Below, piece after piece: positions 45,261 through 55,020 of a DNA stretch of 64,000 bases. Location: assembly GCF_900240995.1 (NCBI RefSeq), contig NZ_LT965954.1, positions 1,091,135 to 1,155,134 on the forward strand. The letters are read 5' to 3'. Both the position numbers and the translations under genes were made by a program. Numbering within the stretch: position 1 is the stretch's first letter; every line of letters starts with the position of its first letter. The notes beneath the pieces are model-generated. The model ran no database searches, was not told where the DNA came from, and was given only the letters and a program-made list of their open reading frames with translations. The DNA comes from Bacillus sp. Marseille-P3661 (GTDB lineage Bacteria; Bacillota; Bacilli; Bacillales; Bacillaceae_J).

Positions 45261-46322
45261 TTAAAAGCTACTCTCCTTTTTAACGTAGTTAAAATGACCT
45301 CTTGTCTCAAAGAATAAATGCTTAATTAAGGCGTACAAACCACATAGCCAAGCCGCTATTGCAATGTAGATCATAAACTGAGGAATAATATTTAAAAATG
45401 AAATATTTAAGGCCTTTGATAACTGATATGTGCTCGTTGTATACATTGCAAGCGGAAATGCTAATCCCCAAAACTGTGGACTGTACGTTAATGGATACCT
45501 GTGATATAAATGTCTCCAAATTGTTAAAATAAATAATAATGGAATCCACCACGTACCAGTAACCCAAAAGAATAATGTAAATCCTTTTAAAAAAGGAGCA
45601 ATTTCTACTAAGAATGACCAATTTTGAGTATGTAACATCAGCGTTGCTCCTGCCAATGTAGTGATCGCTACAGCCCCCATATTAATCCAATATGGTGGCG
45701 TTAGAGCAGCTAACTTAAATTCTAAAAAAGTAAAGCGGTAAAATATTATCGTGATAATTTGCAAATACAGCATACAACCTAACAAATACATACATAAGCT
45801 AAAAAACAAAACAAACTCAGAAAATCTCATTTCAGAAGAAAGCAATGTACCTAATATAGAAACAGCATGTGTTGATACCGCTGTAATTAGCCATGCCCCG
45901 TTAACACCTTCTGCCAAAGGGGGCTTGTCCTTGCGCATTGTAATCACTGCAAAAAATGCATACATGATTACAAACCATAATAAAATACTAATTCCCCATA
46001 AAAATGTAGCTAATAGGTAATGATTTTCAACAATGACAAGTTGACTTCCTAGTATACAGCTTCCAGCAACTAAAGTAAAAAAACCAGGCCCCCTAGTATG
46101 ACTACTCAAATCCTTTTTTATGCATTGGAAATATTTAAATAAGCGTACTATTGTTAACAAAGACAAAAATAAATAAGCCAATACATTAAAGTATACAAGT
46201 AACTTTGAAAAAGCTATCATACCCTGATAATACGCCGCTAAAGATAATGCCCCAGTAGCCATAACCAGAGCAAAATATCCTGGGAACAAACTTTTTGCCT
46301 TCAGCTTTATTAAGTTAATCAT
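45261..46322 (-). CDS. TDT family transporter (SLAC1/TehA-like)
   Basis: This protein of about 353 residues has ten hydrophobic helices, belonging to the tellurite-resistance/dicarboxylate transporter family (voltage-dependent anion channel fold). The start SLFPGYFALVMATGALSLAA and the later WWIPLLFILTIWRHLYHRYP segment are typical of the Bacillus branch. The substrate (anion, sulfite or dicarboxylate) is unknown. TAGGAGTGGG supports ATG 46322 over the extension to 46346. Monocistronic. Confidence 0.88.
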   Translation of the reverse strand: MINLIKLKAKSLFPGYFALVMATGALSLAAYYQGMIAFSKLLVYFNVLAYLFLSLLTIVRLFKYFQCIKKDLSSHTRGPGFFTLVAGSCILGSQLVIVENHYLLATFLWGISILLWFVIMYAFFAVITMRKDKPPLAEGVNGAWLITAVSTHAVSILGTLLSSEMRFSEFVLFFSLCMYLLGCMLYLQIITIIFYRFTFLEFKLAALTPPYWINMGAVAITTLAGATLMLHTQNWSFLVEIAPFLKGFTLFFWVTGTWWIPLLFILTIWRHLYHRYPLTYSPQFWGLAFPLAMYTTSTYQLSKALNISFLNIIPQFMIYIAIAAWLCGLYALIKHLFFETRGHFNYVKKESSF

Positions 46323-46449
46323 AATCCCACTCCTATCTAAAAGCACAAAGGCGTATCATAGCAGGTTATATTTCACCCGCAACCGCTTTTCTTTTAAGAT
46401 TAACATACAGTGGTGACTTTTTGGAATATTAAATCTATTCAAGCTCGTG

Positions 46450-47790
46450 TTAAATAACTCCCAGCGTACTTAAGAAAACTATAATGATTGTAATTGGAAC
46501 AACAACTCGCATGAGGAACCACCAGCTGTTATACCAGTAGTCTGCTAGTCTAAAACCTAAATTAAACTCTTTTTTTAGTAACGAACGGTCTACCTTCATC
46601 GTAATAAATAATGCTATTAACAAGCAGCCCAACGGCAGCATTATGTTGCTTACAAGGAAATCCGTAAGGTCAAAAATAGTTATATTAAATAATGTTACCT
46701 CGCTAAAAATACCTGAAGACAATCCAGCTGGAATTCCTGCTACGAATACTATGATTCCCGCAATCCAAGCTACTTTCGTCCGTGATCTATTTCCATCGTT
46801 TGTAAAAGCGGCAACCATGATTTCTAACAAAGAAAACGAGGATGTAAGGGTTGCGAATAAAAACAAGATTAGGAAAATAGCTAAGAACACTTCACCAAAT
46901 GTCATCTGACTAAACACTGCAGGCAGTACAATAAACAATAGCCCCGGACCTTCTGTTGGTTCAAATCCGAAAGCAAAGACAACTGGAAAAATTGCTAAAC
47001 CCGCTAATAATGACACTGTTATATTCATAAATACAATTGTATTTGCAGATTTTGGGATACTAACTTCTTTTCCTAAATAGGAACTATAAGTTACCATACA
47101 AGAAAAACCGACTGCTAATGCAAAAAAGGATTGTCCAAGTGCATATAAAATTCCTTCAGCTGTAATTTTGGTGAAGTCTGGCATCAAAAAGAAGGATACC
47201 CCTTCAATTGCACCTTCTAACGTAAGAGCACGGACAACTAAAATAAGAAAAAATAAAAATAAGAGTGGCATCATATATTTTGACGCTTTTTCAATACCAT
47301 CTTTAATGCCTAAAGCAATAACAATTATGTTAATCATTAAGAAAGCGGCTGTGCTTACTAATGTCAGCCAAGGTGAACTTGTTATGTATCCAAATGTGGC
47401 TCCAAAATCAACGCCTTCTTGAATAATAAGACCAAAGACTGAAGCTATTGTATAGATGAGTACCCAACCACCTACAACAGCGTAAAAAGTCAGCAGAAGA
47501 AAACAACCAACTACTCCCATTCTACCAATCAATGTCCATACACTCTTCGGGGCAAGTTTTTCGTAAGCACTTATTGCTTCCTTCCCTGTACTACGTCCAA
47601 TCAAAAATTCAGAAATAAGCATTGGCAGGCCGATCAATAAAGTAAATACAATAAAAATAAGAAAAAAAGCTCCGCCACCATTCATTCCTGCAACATATGG
47701 AAATTTCCATATAGCACCTAGACCAATCGCTGCACCTGCCGATGCCAACACAAAACCTACTTTTGACGACCATTGATTTTCTTGTTTCAC
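46450..47790 (-). CDS. NSS family sodium-dependent transporter, probable tryptophan importer
   Basis: This 446-residue membrane protein has 11 or so helices. The first helix region reads GFVLASAGAAIGLGAIWKFP, with the unwound Na+-site loop, and GRSTGKEAISAYEKLAP follows, as in LeuT/TnaT-type transporters. The gene lies 113 bp downstream of tryptophanase on the same strand. In Symbiobacterium the NSS protein TnaT imports tryptophan and sits beside tryptophanase, so the same role is likely here. AGGAGGAAG precedes the ATG. Confidence 0.92.
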   Translation of the reverse strand: MKQENQWSSKVGFVLASAGAAIGLGAIWKFPYVAGMNGGGAFFLIFIVFTLLIGLPMLISEFLIGRSTGKEAISAYEKLAPKSVWTLIGRMGVVGCFLLLTFYAVVGGWVLIYTIASVFGLIIQEGVDFGATFGYITSSPWLTLVSTAAFLMINIIVIALGIKDGIEKASKYMMPLLFLFFLILVVRALTLEGAIEGVSFFLMPDFTKITAEGILYALGQSFFALAVGFSCMVTYSSYLGKEVSIPKSANTIVFMNITVSLLAGLAIFPVVFAFGFEPTEGPGLLFIVLPAVFSQMTFGEVFLAIFLILFLFATLTSSFSLLEIMVAAFTNDGNRSRTKVAWIAGIIVFVAGIPAGLSSGIFSEVTLFNITIFDLTDFLVSNIMLPLGCLLIALFITMKVDRSLLKKEFNLGFRLADYWYNSWWFLMRVVVPITIIIVFLSTLGVI

Positions 47791-47903
47791 AAAAACTTCC
47801 TCCTAAAATTAAAGAAAGGCAGCTTGCATTAATAATTAAACGTTTATTTAGTAAAGCAAACTTCCTCATAACTAAATCTTTTCATATTATCTATAAACTC
47901 ATA

Positions 47904-49283
47904 TTATTCTACTGGTTTCAAATTGGCTGTAAAGTGTCTAAGTAATTTGGGCTCGCAAGTGAAGGTTAAGCCTTTGAGACTGCTCGCACGCTCTTTAATC
48001 GCTATTAGTCCATCAGCTACCACATCCATATGATTATACGTATAGACGCGCCGTGGAATTGTTAAGCGCAATAACTCTAACGGGCTTTTTATTTGCTCAC
48101 CTGTTATTGCATCTCTACCGATAAGTAACGATCCTATTTCAACCCCACGAACACCGGCCTCTAAATATAATTCATTTGCCAATACTTGTGCTGGGAACTG
48201 TTCACTCGGGATATGTGGTAACATTTTTTTTGCGTCAACAAAAACAGCATGTCCTCCTGGTGGTGTTTGGATCGGAATTCCACCTTGAATTAAACGATGT
48301 CCTAAATATTCTACTTGATGAATCCGGTATGCCAGGTAACTTTCATCAATACCTTCTTGAAGTCCGCGCGCTAACGTTTCCATATCACGTCCGGCCAAAC
48401 CTCCATATGTCGGAAACCCCTCAAACGGTACTACTAAAGAACGAGCTAGTTCGTATAATTCTTGCTGACGAGCGCTAAAAGCAAGCATTCCACCAATATT
48501 AACAAGACCGTCTTTCTTAGCACTCATTGTTAATAAATCTGTATACGAGTACATTTCACGAATTATACTCTTAATGGATTGATTTTCATAGCCTCGTTCA
48601 CGTTTTTTAATAAAGTAAGCATTTTCTGCGAAACGCGCTGAATCCATTACCGTTAAAATTTTATATTTTTTTGCAAGTAGAGATACGTTTCGAATGTTCT
48701 CCAATGAGACCGGCTGACCTCCAGCGCTATTATTTGTAATCGTAATAATAATCATCCCAATATTCTTTGGTTGTTTTTCTTTAATAATTTTTTCTAGCTT
48801 TTCGATGTCAAAATTCCCTTTAAAGTCATACGGCGCAGTTGTATCAAATGCTTTTTCTGTTACAACATCAATAGCTTTCCCTCCTGCTATATCAACATGC
48901 GCACGAGTAGTATCAAAATGCCAATTGCTCAATACATATTGACCTTTTTTGATAACTAGTGGAAATAAAACCTGCTCTGCTCCACGGCCTTGGTGCGTGG
49001 GAATCATGTAGGGGTACCCAATGATATCCTTCACAGTCTCCCTTAAGTGATAGTAATTTCTACTACCAGCGTAGGATTCATCACCCAGCATCATTCCAGC
49101 CCATTGATAGTCACTCATTGCCCCAGTTCCGCTATCAGTTAGTAAATCTATATATACAGCATCAGACTTTAAATTGAATAAATTATACCCTCCCTTGATT
49201 AAAGCCTGTTCTCTTTCTTCTTTTGAAATCAATTTAATCGGTTCAACCATTTTAATTTTAAAAGGCTCGGCCTTACGTTCCAT
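47904..49283 (-). CDS. tnaA: Tryptophanase
   Basis: This 459-residue PLP enzyme cleaves L-tryptophan to indole, pyruvate and ammonia. The start [20 protein letters not shown], the [19 protein letters not shown] segment, and the PLP-lysine motif [13 protein letters not shown] near 270 are diagnostic; tyrosine phenol-lyase is closely related and cannot be fully excluded. GGGGG precedes ATG 49283, so the N-terminal extension to 49349 is probably not used. The NSS transporter downstream gives an uptake-plus-breakdown pair. The 5' region (49284-49559) shows no TnaC-like leader peptide with a key Trp codon. Confidence 0.93.
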   Translation of the reverse strand: MERKAEPFKIKMVEPIKLISKEEREQALIKGGYNLFNLKSDAVYIDLLTDSGTGAMSDYQWAGMMLGDESYAGSRNYYHLRETVKDIIGYPYMIPTHQGRGAEQVLFPLVIKKGQYVLSNWHFDTTRAHVDIAGGKAIDVVTEKAFDTTAPYDFKGNFDIEKLEKIIKEKQPKNIGMIIITITNNSAGGQPVSLENIRNVSLLAKKYKILTVMDSARFAENAYFIKKRERGYENQSIKSIIREMYSYTDLLTMSAKKDGLVNIGGMLAFSARQQELYELARSLVVPFEGFPTYGGLAGRDMETLARGLQEGIDESYLAYRIHQVEYLGHRLIQGGIPIQTPPGGHAVFVDAKKMLPHIPSEQFPAQVLANELYLEAGVRGVEIGSLLIGRDAITGEQIKSPLELLRLTIPRRVYTYNHMDVVADGLIAIKERASSLKGLTFTCEPKLLRHFTANLKPVE

Positions 49284-49559
49284 AATTCGTAATCCCCCTT
49301 CACTTTTTATTGAAATATCTTTGTGACTTGAGTTCACATTTATATTCAATTGCTTATTAGGGTATTATCGATGTATATCATACCTTTACACTAATTTATT
49401 CTTTGTTAGAAAAAATAAGCACGAATTCAAGAGTTCTTTTGGATAATGGATGCTTTAAGAAAAGGGAGGAACTTCCCGGACACTATAGAAATTAAAATGA
49501 TTTTATAAGTTTCCTAGAGAACAAAAAAAGCCGCTAAAAAGCCGCCACTTGAAAAATCT

Positions 49560-49835
49560 CTATTTATTTTGAATTAGGTCCTGATCACTTTTTTGTTTTC
49601 TAGGAAAAATGTAAGCTTTCCAAACCCCGCTTAAAAAAAATATCAAACCTGTTAGGCAAGCTAAAAACGTCCAAAACGTAAATCCCCAACCTATTGCATC
49701 ATAGCCACCTTCAAAGTAATTAGCTCTTTCATTGTTCATATTGGTGACCAATAACGCTGCAGTGATATGCCTAGTACTATATAAGAAAGCCGCTAATCCG
49801 AGAAAAAAACACCCAATTTTAATTTTACTGTTCAT
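49560..49835 (-). CDS. Small two-helix membrane protein
   Basis: This 91-residue protein has helices near residues 6-29 and 51-70, an outside loop with NNERANYFEGGYD, and a basic tail PRKQKSDQDL. AGGGAGAGG precedes the ATG. No family recognised. It is not clearly linked to tnaA (277 bp away). Confidence 0.65.
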   Translation of the reverse strand: MNSKIKIGCFFLGLAAFLYSTRHITAALLVTNMNNERANYFEGGYDAIGWGFTFWTFLACLTGLIFFLSGVWKAYIFPRKQKSDQDLIQNK

Positions 49836-50157
49836 CTATTTTCCTCTCCCTTTCTTTTCTTAAGGGTACTCCACAACCTTATCTCCTAAACATATATTCT
49901 ACTATTTAAAATGTATCATAACGATAAAAATCTTAATGGAACACAAAAGAAGGACCTTTTTAATTAGTGGATAAAGAAGATTGTAGGTCATAAGTCATTG
50001 AAGTTAAACAAACATTTAATTAAAAGCTGCTATGTTGATTGGAGCGGAAATTAACAGGCAAGATTAACAAAGCCAATTAAAAATAGCCTAAGCTTAGGAT
50101 ATTCTGCACGAACATTAAGCATAGGCTCTTATATTTATCTCATATTATTAAAATAGA
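49836..50157. other. Intergenic region
   Basis: AT-rich sequence with an imperfect hairpin (AGCCTAAGC/GCATAGGCT at about 50088-50132) that may end the dehydrogenase transcript. No gene recognised. Confidence 0.4.
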
Positions 50158-51114
50158 TCAATTAATTTTGTTAGGCGGAATTTCCCCCATAACGCCTTTC
50201 ACTAAATTCTCAGCAGCTAATTTAGCCATATTAAAACGAGTTTCATAGGTTGCTGATCCGATATGTGGCAGTGTGACAACATTTTTCATTTCTAAAAGCG
50301 GATTGTCTTTATTAATCGGCTCTTGCTCGAACACATCTAATCCAGCGGCTAATATCGTTCCATTTTGCAGCGCTTCGATTAAATCCCGCTCTACAACAGT
50401 TTCCCCTCTTGAACCATTAATAAAGATCGCCGACTTTTTCATTAATGAAAATTCTCTTTTACCAATTAATCCTTCTGTTTCCGGCGTTAACGGTGTCATT
50501 AAACAAACATAATCAGCTTGCTGCAATAATTCATCTAATTCACAATATGTAGCGTTATATTCAGTTTCCGCTTTTTCATTGCGAGAGCGGTTATGATAAA
50601 GAATATTCATATCAAAACCAAGGTGAGCCCTTTTAGCAATGCCTTGACCAATACGGCCCATTCCGATTATCCCTAATGTCTTATGGTGTACATCCACTCC
50701 ATATAGGTCTTCGCCAATAATTGCATTCCACTGTTTATTTTTAACTAAGGCATCTAATTCTGGCAGTCTTCGCGCTGTTGCTAGCAGCAAGCCAAATATT
50801 GTGTCAGCTGTAGTATCTGTTAACACATCCGGTGTATTAGTTGCTATAATGTTACGTTTTGTTAGTTCATCAATATCTAAATTGTTATATCCTACTGATA
50901 CATTTGAAACGACCTTTAAGCTTGGAGCTTGATCTAACAACTCTTTATCGACCTTAAGTCCGGAACCAATTAGTCCATTAGCATCTTTTAAAGCTGCGAT
51001 AAATTCATTATATTGTGTTTCAAGATTATCAAAAGACGTCACATCACAATATTGTTCGATATAATTTTTTATTTCTAAAGGGAGCTTCTTATAATTAATA
51101 ACTTTTGGTTTCAC
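50158..51114 (-). CDS. D-isomer 2-hydroxyacid dehydrogenase (glyoxylate/hydroxypyruvate reductase type)
   Basis: This 318-residue NAD(P)-dependent enzyme has the Rossmann GMGRIGQGIAKRA motif near 152. The catalytic Arg is in NGSRGETV near 233, Glu is in FEQEPINK near 262 and the His is in LPHIGSAT near 281. The N-terminal VSVGYNNLDIDELTKR matches glyoxylate reductase/2-ketogluconate reductase (YvcT/GyaR) enzymes. It should reduce glyoxylate or hydroxypyruvate. The remnant of glycolate oxidase subunit glcF directly upstream suggests that a glycolate/glyoxylate locus once existed here. Confidence 0.93.
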   Translation of the reverse strand: MKPKVINYKKLPLEIKNYIEQYCDVTSFDNLETQYNEFIAALKDANGLIGSGLKVDKELLDQAPSLKVVSNVSVGYNNLDIDELTKRNIIATNTPDVLTDTTADTIFGLLLATARRLPELDALVKNKQWNAIIGEDLYGVDVHHKTLGIIGMGRIGQGIAKRAHLGFDMNILYHNRSRNEKAETEYNATYCELDELLQQADYVCLMTPLTPETEGLIGKREFSLMKKSAIFINGSRGETVVERDLIEALQNGTILAAGLDVFEQEPINKDNPLLEMKNVVTLPHIGSATYETRFNMAKLAAENLVKGVMGEIPPNKIN

Positions 51115-51199
51115 TTTATACGCCTACTTCCTATTAAACTTAATTTTGTCAGTAACATAAAATTAGAATAACAGTAATTTTAGAGTTTGTTAAGAAATT

Positions 51200-51720
51200 T
51201 CAATCTACTCCACAGGCCTCTGCTAATAGCTCCACCAAATGAACAACCTCAATATGTTCGCTTTGTTGCCCACGCTGTACACCGAGCTTTAGTTGCAAAT
51301 GACAGCCAAGATTGGTTGCGACAATAATATCTGGTGATATTTTTTACATTAACATTTTTTCATCTAAGATATTCATCGACCCTTCATAGTTTACAAGAAT
51401 ATATATACCCGTAGAGCCACAGCACATGTTGCATCGACCATTTCCAAATAATTGAATACCCGGAATTGATAGAAGTAAATCCCTTGGTTCTTTAACTGTT
51501 TTTTGACATTGGTCCTATGACATGAAGGCTGGTAGGTTACTATCCTATTGTTTTTCATGTGTGAATGGTAGTTGAGTTTTAGATGAAATTACACTAATAT
51601 CTACATTTTTTCTAGCAAACTGCGCAGCTCGATCAATCCAAACAGGTTCATCCTTTAAAAGATGATCATATTCTACTAGCATCGCTCCAAAACCACCAAT
51701 ACGAATTAAAGGTCATTTCG
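51200..51720 (-). pseudogene. Remnant of glycolate oxidase iron-sulfur subunit glcF (C-terminal part)
   Basis: Minus-strand pieces in three frames match the CCG-domain C-terminal half of GlcF. From upstream: GGFGAMLVEYDHLLKDEPVW; YQPSCHRTN; VKEPRDLLLSIPGIQLFGNG with CNMCCGSTGIYIL; then, after an in-frame stop, PDIIVATNLGCHLQLKLGVQ and EHIEVVHLVELLAEACG to TGA at 51200-51202. The Cys-rich CCG motifs and their order are intact but two or more frameshifts and an internal TAA kill it. Its N-terminal half is missing; repeat array D begins about 65 bp upstream of the break. Confidence 0.85.
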
Positions 51721-51784
51721 TGAAATATGATGAGTGATTATGTACATTCTTAAGCAATCAAAAATGTACATCATAACATTGACA

Positions 51785-52887
51785 TTCATAGTCAATCGTG
51801 ATCATCAGAGCGAAAATCAGGTCATCACGGTAACGAAAAGCAGTTAATCGTGCCCGTCAGAGTGAAAAACAGGAGGTGAAGGTAACGAATAGCGGCTAAT
51901 CGTGCCCGTCAGAGCGAAAAACAGGAGGTGAAGGTAACGAATAGCGGCTAATCGTGCCCATCAGAGCGAAAATCAGGTCATCACGGTAACGAATAGCAGT
52001 TAATCGTGCCCATCAGAGCGAAAATCAGGACGTGATGGTAACGAATAGCGGCTAATCGTGCCCGTCAGAGCGAAAAACAGGTCATCACGGTAACGAATAG
52101 CAGTTAATCTTGCCCGTCAGAGCGAAAATCAGGTCATGACAGTAACGAAAAGCAGTTAATCGTGCCCGTCAGAGCGAAAAACAGGTCATGACAGTAACGA
52201 AAAACAGTTAATCTTGCCCATCAGAGCGAAAAACAGGAGGTGAAGGTAACGAATAGAGGCTAATCGTGCCCATCAGAGCGAAAATCAGGACGTGATGGTA
52301 ACGAATAGCAGCTAATCGTGCCCGTCAGAGCGAAAATCAGGTCATGACAGTAACGAAAAGCAGTTAATCTTGCCCATCAGAGCGAAAATCAGGTCATCAC
52401 GGTAACGAAAAGCAGTTAATCGTGCCCGTCAGAGCGAAAATCAGGTCATGACAGTAACGAAAAGCAGTTAATCGTGCCCGTCAGAGCGAAAATCAGGTCA
52501 TGACAGTAACGAAAAGCAGTTAATCGTGCCCGTCAGAGCGAAAATCAGGTCATGACAGTAACGAAAAGCAGTTAATCTTGCCCATCAGAGCGAAAATCAG
52601 GTCATGACAGTAACGAAAAGCAGTTAATCTTGCCCATCAGAGCGAAAAACAGGAGGTGAAGGTAACGAATAGAGGCTAATCGTGCCCATCAGAGCGAAAA
52701 TCAGGTCATCACGGTAACGAAAAGCAGTTAATCTTGCCCATCAGAGCGAAAATCAGGACGTGATGGTAACGAATAGCGGCTAATCGTGCCCGTCAGAGCG
52801 AAAATCAGGTCATGACAGTAACGAAAAGCAGTTAATCGTGCCCATCAGAGCGAAAATCAGGTCATCACGGTAACGAAAAGCAGTTAA
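51785..52887 (+). repeat. 52-bp tandem repeat array, family D, 21 units
   Basis: CAGAGCG-type anchors fall at 51806, 51858 and every 52 bases to 52846 without net indels. Consensus: TAATCGTGCCCGTCAGAGCG, AAAATCAGGTCATGACAGTA, ACGAAAAGCAGT. Variants differ mostly in the GTCATGACAG block (TCATCACGG, AGGTGAAGG, ACGTGATGG). GTCATGAC is itself a palindrome. A separate inverted pair, ATGTACATT/AATGTACAT at 51736-51766, lies at the entry. The array replaces the 5' end of glcF and stops about 65 bp before the SDR gene. Confidence 0.95.
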
Positions 52888-52952
52888 AAGCGTAACTTTC
52901 GCATGTATCATTTTGATCAAACTATATTACATAACCCAGAAAATGTGTCTTT

Positions 52953-53714
52953 TTAAAAATTCATTTTAGATTGGCCCCCGTCCACATTAATGCTTACTCC
53001 GACAATCCATGAAGCTTTTTCTGATGCTAAAAATGAAACAACATTTGCGACCTCCTCAGCAGTGCCAAATCGACCTGCCGGTATATCAGCCTTTATAAAC
53101 GCTTGTATTTTTTCCGGATCTTCTTCAAGCCTTCTTTTCCAATTTCCTGATTCGTGAAGAATGCTGCCTGGTGCAACACTATTTACCCGAATACCAAACG
53201 GAATCACTTCATCTGCCAATGCCTTTGTAAAACTAATTAACGCAGCTTTTGCATTATTATATGTCACCTTACCTCCACTTTCACGACCATAAACAGAAGT
53301 AATATTTATTATCGCACCACTTCCCGCTTTTTTCATTTGTTCTACAGCCAGTTTACTTAAATGGACAGCCGAAAAATAATTCAAATCAAGGGCTGCTTGA
53401 AATAACTCCATCGATGTTTCTTCCACTGTACTCCCATTACTACCACCTGCATTATTGACTAAAACATCTATGGTTTTGTTTTGTTCAATAAAAGCTTTTA
53501 ACAACTTTTCCCGATCAGTAGCATTTGTTATATCAGCTTGATAAATCGTTACATTTCCACCAAGCTCTTCTTTAGCTTTTTGTAAAATTTTAATATCTCG
53601 GGCTGCTATTGAAACATTAGCTCCTTCGTCCACAAACACCTTTGCTATTGCTTTCCCAATCCCCTTCGAGCCACCTGTTACTAGAATATTTTTACCATGT
53701 AGGCCTAAATCCAT
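52953..53714 (-). CDS. Short-chain dehydrogenase/reductase
   Basis: This 253-residue classical SDR has the cofactor loop TGGSKGIGKAIAK (residues 14-26) and NNAGGSNG near 88. The catalytic triad is Ser in NITSVYGRE and Tyr-Lys in YNNAKAALISF near 152-162. Cofactor preference is not clear; Ala-Arg-Asp after strand 2 (IAARD) points to NADP. AAAGGAGAATTC precedes the ATG. It lies between two inverted repeat arrays, with a ketopantoate-reductase-like gene upstream on the same strand. Substrate unknown. Confidence 0.92.
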   Translation of the reverse strand: MDLGLHGKNILVTGGSKGIGKAIAKVFVDEGANVSIAARDIKILQKAKEELGGNVTIYQADITNATDREKLLKAFIEQNKTIDVLVNNAGGSNGSTVEETSMELFQAALDLNYFSAVHLSKLAVEQMKKAGSGAIINITSVYGRESGGKVTYNNAKAALISFTKALADEVIPFGIRVNSVAPGSILHESGNWKRRLEEDPEKIQAFIKADIPAGRFGTAEEVANVVSFLASEKASWIVGVSINVDGGQSKMNF

Positions 53715-53841
53715 CTAGAATTCTCCTTTAATTATATTTTTCAATCATTATAACTAAACAATTCCCAAATATTTACTAAATAATACCACGTTTGCTATTC
53801 AATAATGATGATTCATAGTTTATTAAATGTATTTCAAAAAT

Positions 53842-53878
53842 ACTCCCAGTACGTTCTGCAAAAGAATTCACTGGGAGT
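53842..53878 (-). terminator. Terminator of the ketopantoate-reductase-like gene
   Basis: ACTCCCAGT at 53842-53850 pairs with ACTGGGAGT at 53870-53878 and is followed by ATTTTTG on the minus strand. Confidence 0.75.
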
Positions 53879-53918
53879 TAGTTACCTATTCGAATACAAA
53901 TTCTAAGTAATAAAATTT

Positions 53919-54836
53919 TTAATACTGACTCTCTATCATTTTTATCCTGTCATATAATTCCTGATTAACAGGAGTAGGCACCCCATGTTTTTGTCCTAAA
54001 GCTATTACTGTTCCTGCAAATAAATCAACTTCACTGAACCGTTGTGCATCAACATCTTGTGCCATAGAAGGCTTTCCTTCTGGACTTAATTTACTTAATA
54101 CACTTAACCAGTAGTTTAAATCTTCCTCAGTAATTACAATGCCTTCTTTTTCTGACAGTGCCATTACCTCTCTCATAGCAGCTATCATCATTTCCCTAGC
54201 TCGACCTTGTTTTTGGATTTCCCCATAATTACTCTTATATACCGCTACAGTTTGATTTACACCGACATTAGTCATAAATTTACCCCATAAACGTTTAACC
54301 ATATCAAGATCTAAAACATAAGGGAACTCGGTCTTATCAAAGAAATTAGCTACTGTCTTTGCCCTTTCGGAAACTTTCCCAGGTTCCCTGTCTCCGAAAC
54401 ATAACATCCCCATATTTTCATATGTAAGCCTATTTCCTACTTTCACCGCATCCATACCTTGCGCGACACAGTACAAAAGCTTTTCCATCCCATATGTTTC
54501 ACCTATAATGGTTTCGCTCGTAATCCCATTCAATGCGGATAAAATAATCGTTTGGTCGCCAACGTGATTTTTTACAGCCCCGATCGCATCTTTTAACCCA
54601 TCATACTTCACCGTAAAAATCAATAAATCTGCTGGTTCACTTTTTTCCTCAGGAGAAACAAAGTTAAAATCACATTTTTCACCATTACAATAAACATGCT
54701 CTTTTTCATATTTATTAATACGGTCCCGATCAGCTATAAATCTTAAATTTTCTTTTGGCATTATCTTAGATAAATGATGGCCAAATAATATTCCTAATGC
54801 ACCTAAGCCAATAATTGAAACTGTTTTGATTTCCAT
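53919..54836 (-). CDS. Ketopantoate reductase family protein (ApbA/PanE-like)
   Basis: This 305-residue NADP-dependent reductase has the N-terminal IIGLGALGILFGHHLSK motif and the family loops TVKYDGLKDAI and ALNGITSE. The catalytic Lys region is near WGKFMTNVGVNQTVAVY (Lys near residue 185). The C-terminal DVDAQRFSEVDLFAGTVIAL fits ApbA_C. It would reduce 2-ketopantoate to pantoate in CoA synthesis, but no other pantothenate genes are here and paralogues with other substrates are common. A GGAG site precedes the ATG. Confidence 0.88.
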   Translation of the reverse strand: MEIKTVSIIGLGALGILFGHHLSKIMPKENLRFIADRDRINKYEKEHVYCNGEKCDFNFVSPEEKSEPADLLIFTVKYDGLKDAIGAVKNHVGDQTIILSALNGITSETIIGETYGMEKLLYCVAQGMDAVKVGNRLTYENMGMLCFGDREPGKVSERAKTVANFFDKTEFPYVLDLDMVKRLWGKFMTNVGVNQTVAVYKSNYGEIQKQGRAREMMIAAMREVMALSEKEGIVITEEDLNYWLSVLSKLSPEGKPSMAQDVDAQRFSEVDLFAGTVIALGQKHGVPTPVNQELYDRIKMIESQY

Positions 54837-54962
54837 ACAACTCCAATTCCTTTCACGTTATTTAAAATGAATTTTATCATAAAATTCCAGATTTTATAAT
54901 TAATCCACCTTATTAAAGGCCTCTCCTCCAAGACGGGATGGTCATACGCCTACAATATAGAA

Positions 54963-54997
54963 AAGCGCAATAGCTCACTCATAAACCATCTGCGCTT
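54963..54997 (-). terminator. Terminator of the GGDEF gene
   Basis: AAGCGCA at 54963-54969 pairs with TGCGCTT at 54991-54997, downstream of the stop of the GGDEF gene at 55021. The stem is short, so support is moderate. Confidence 0.5.
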
Positions 54998-55020
54998 AAT
55001 ATATTGAATAGATTCATAGA

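Noticed and set aside
49284-49559. TnaC-type leader peptide before tnaA
   Set aside because: No short frame with a ribosome site and a critical Trp codon was found on the minus strand.
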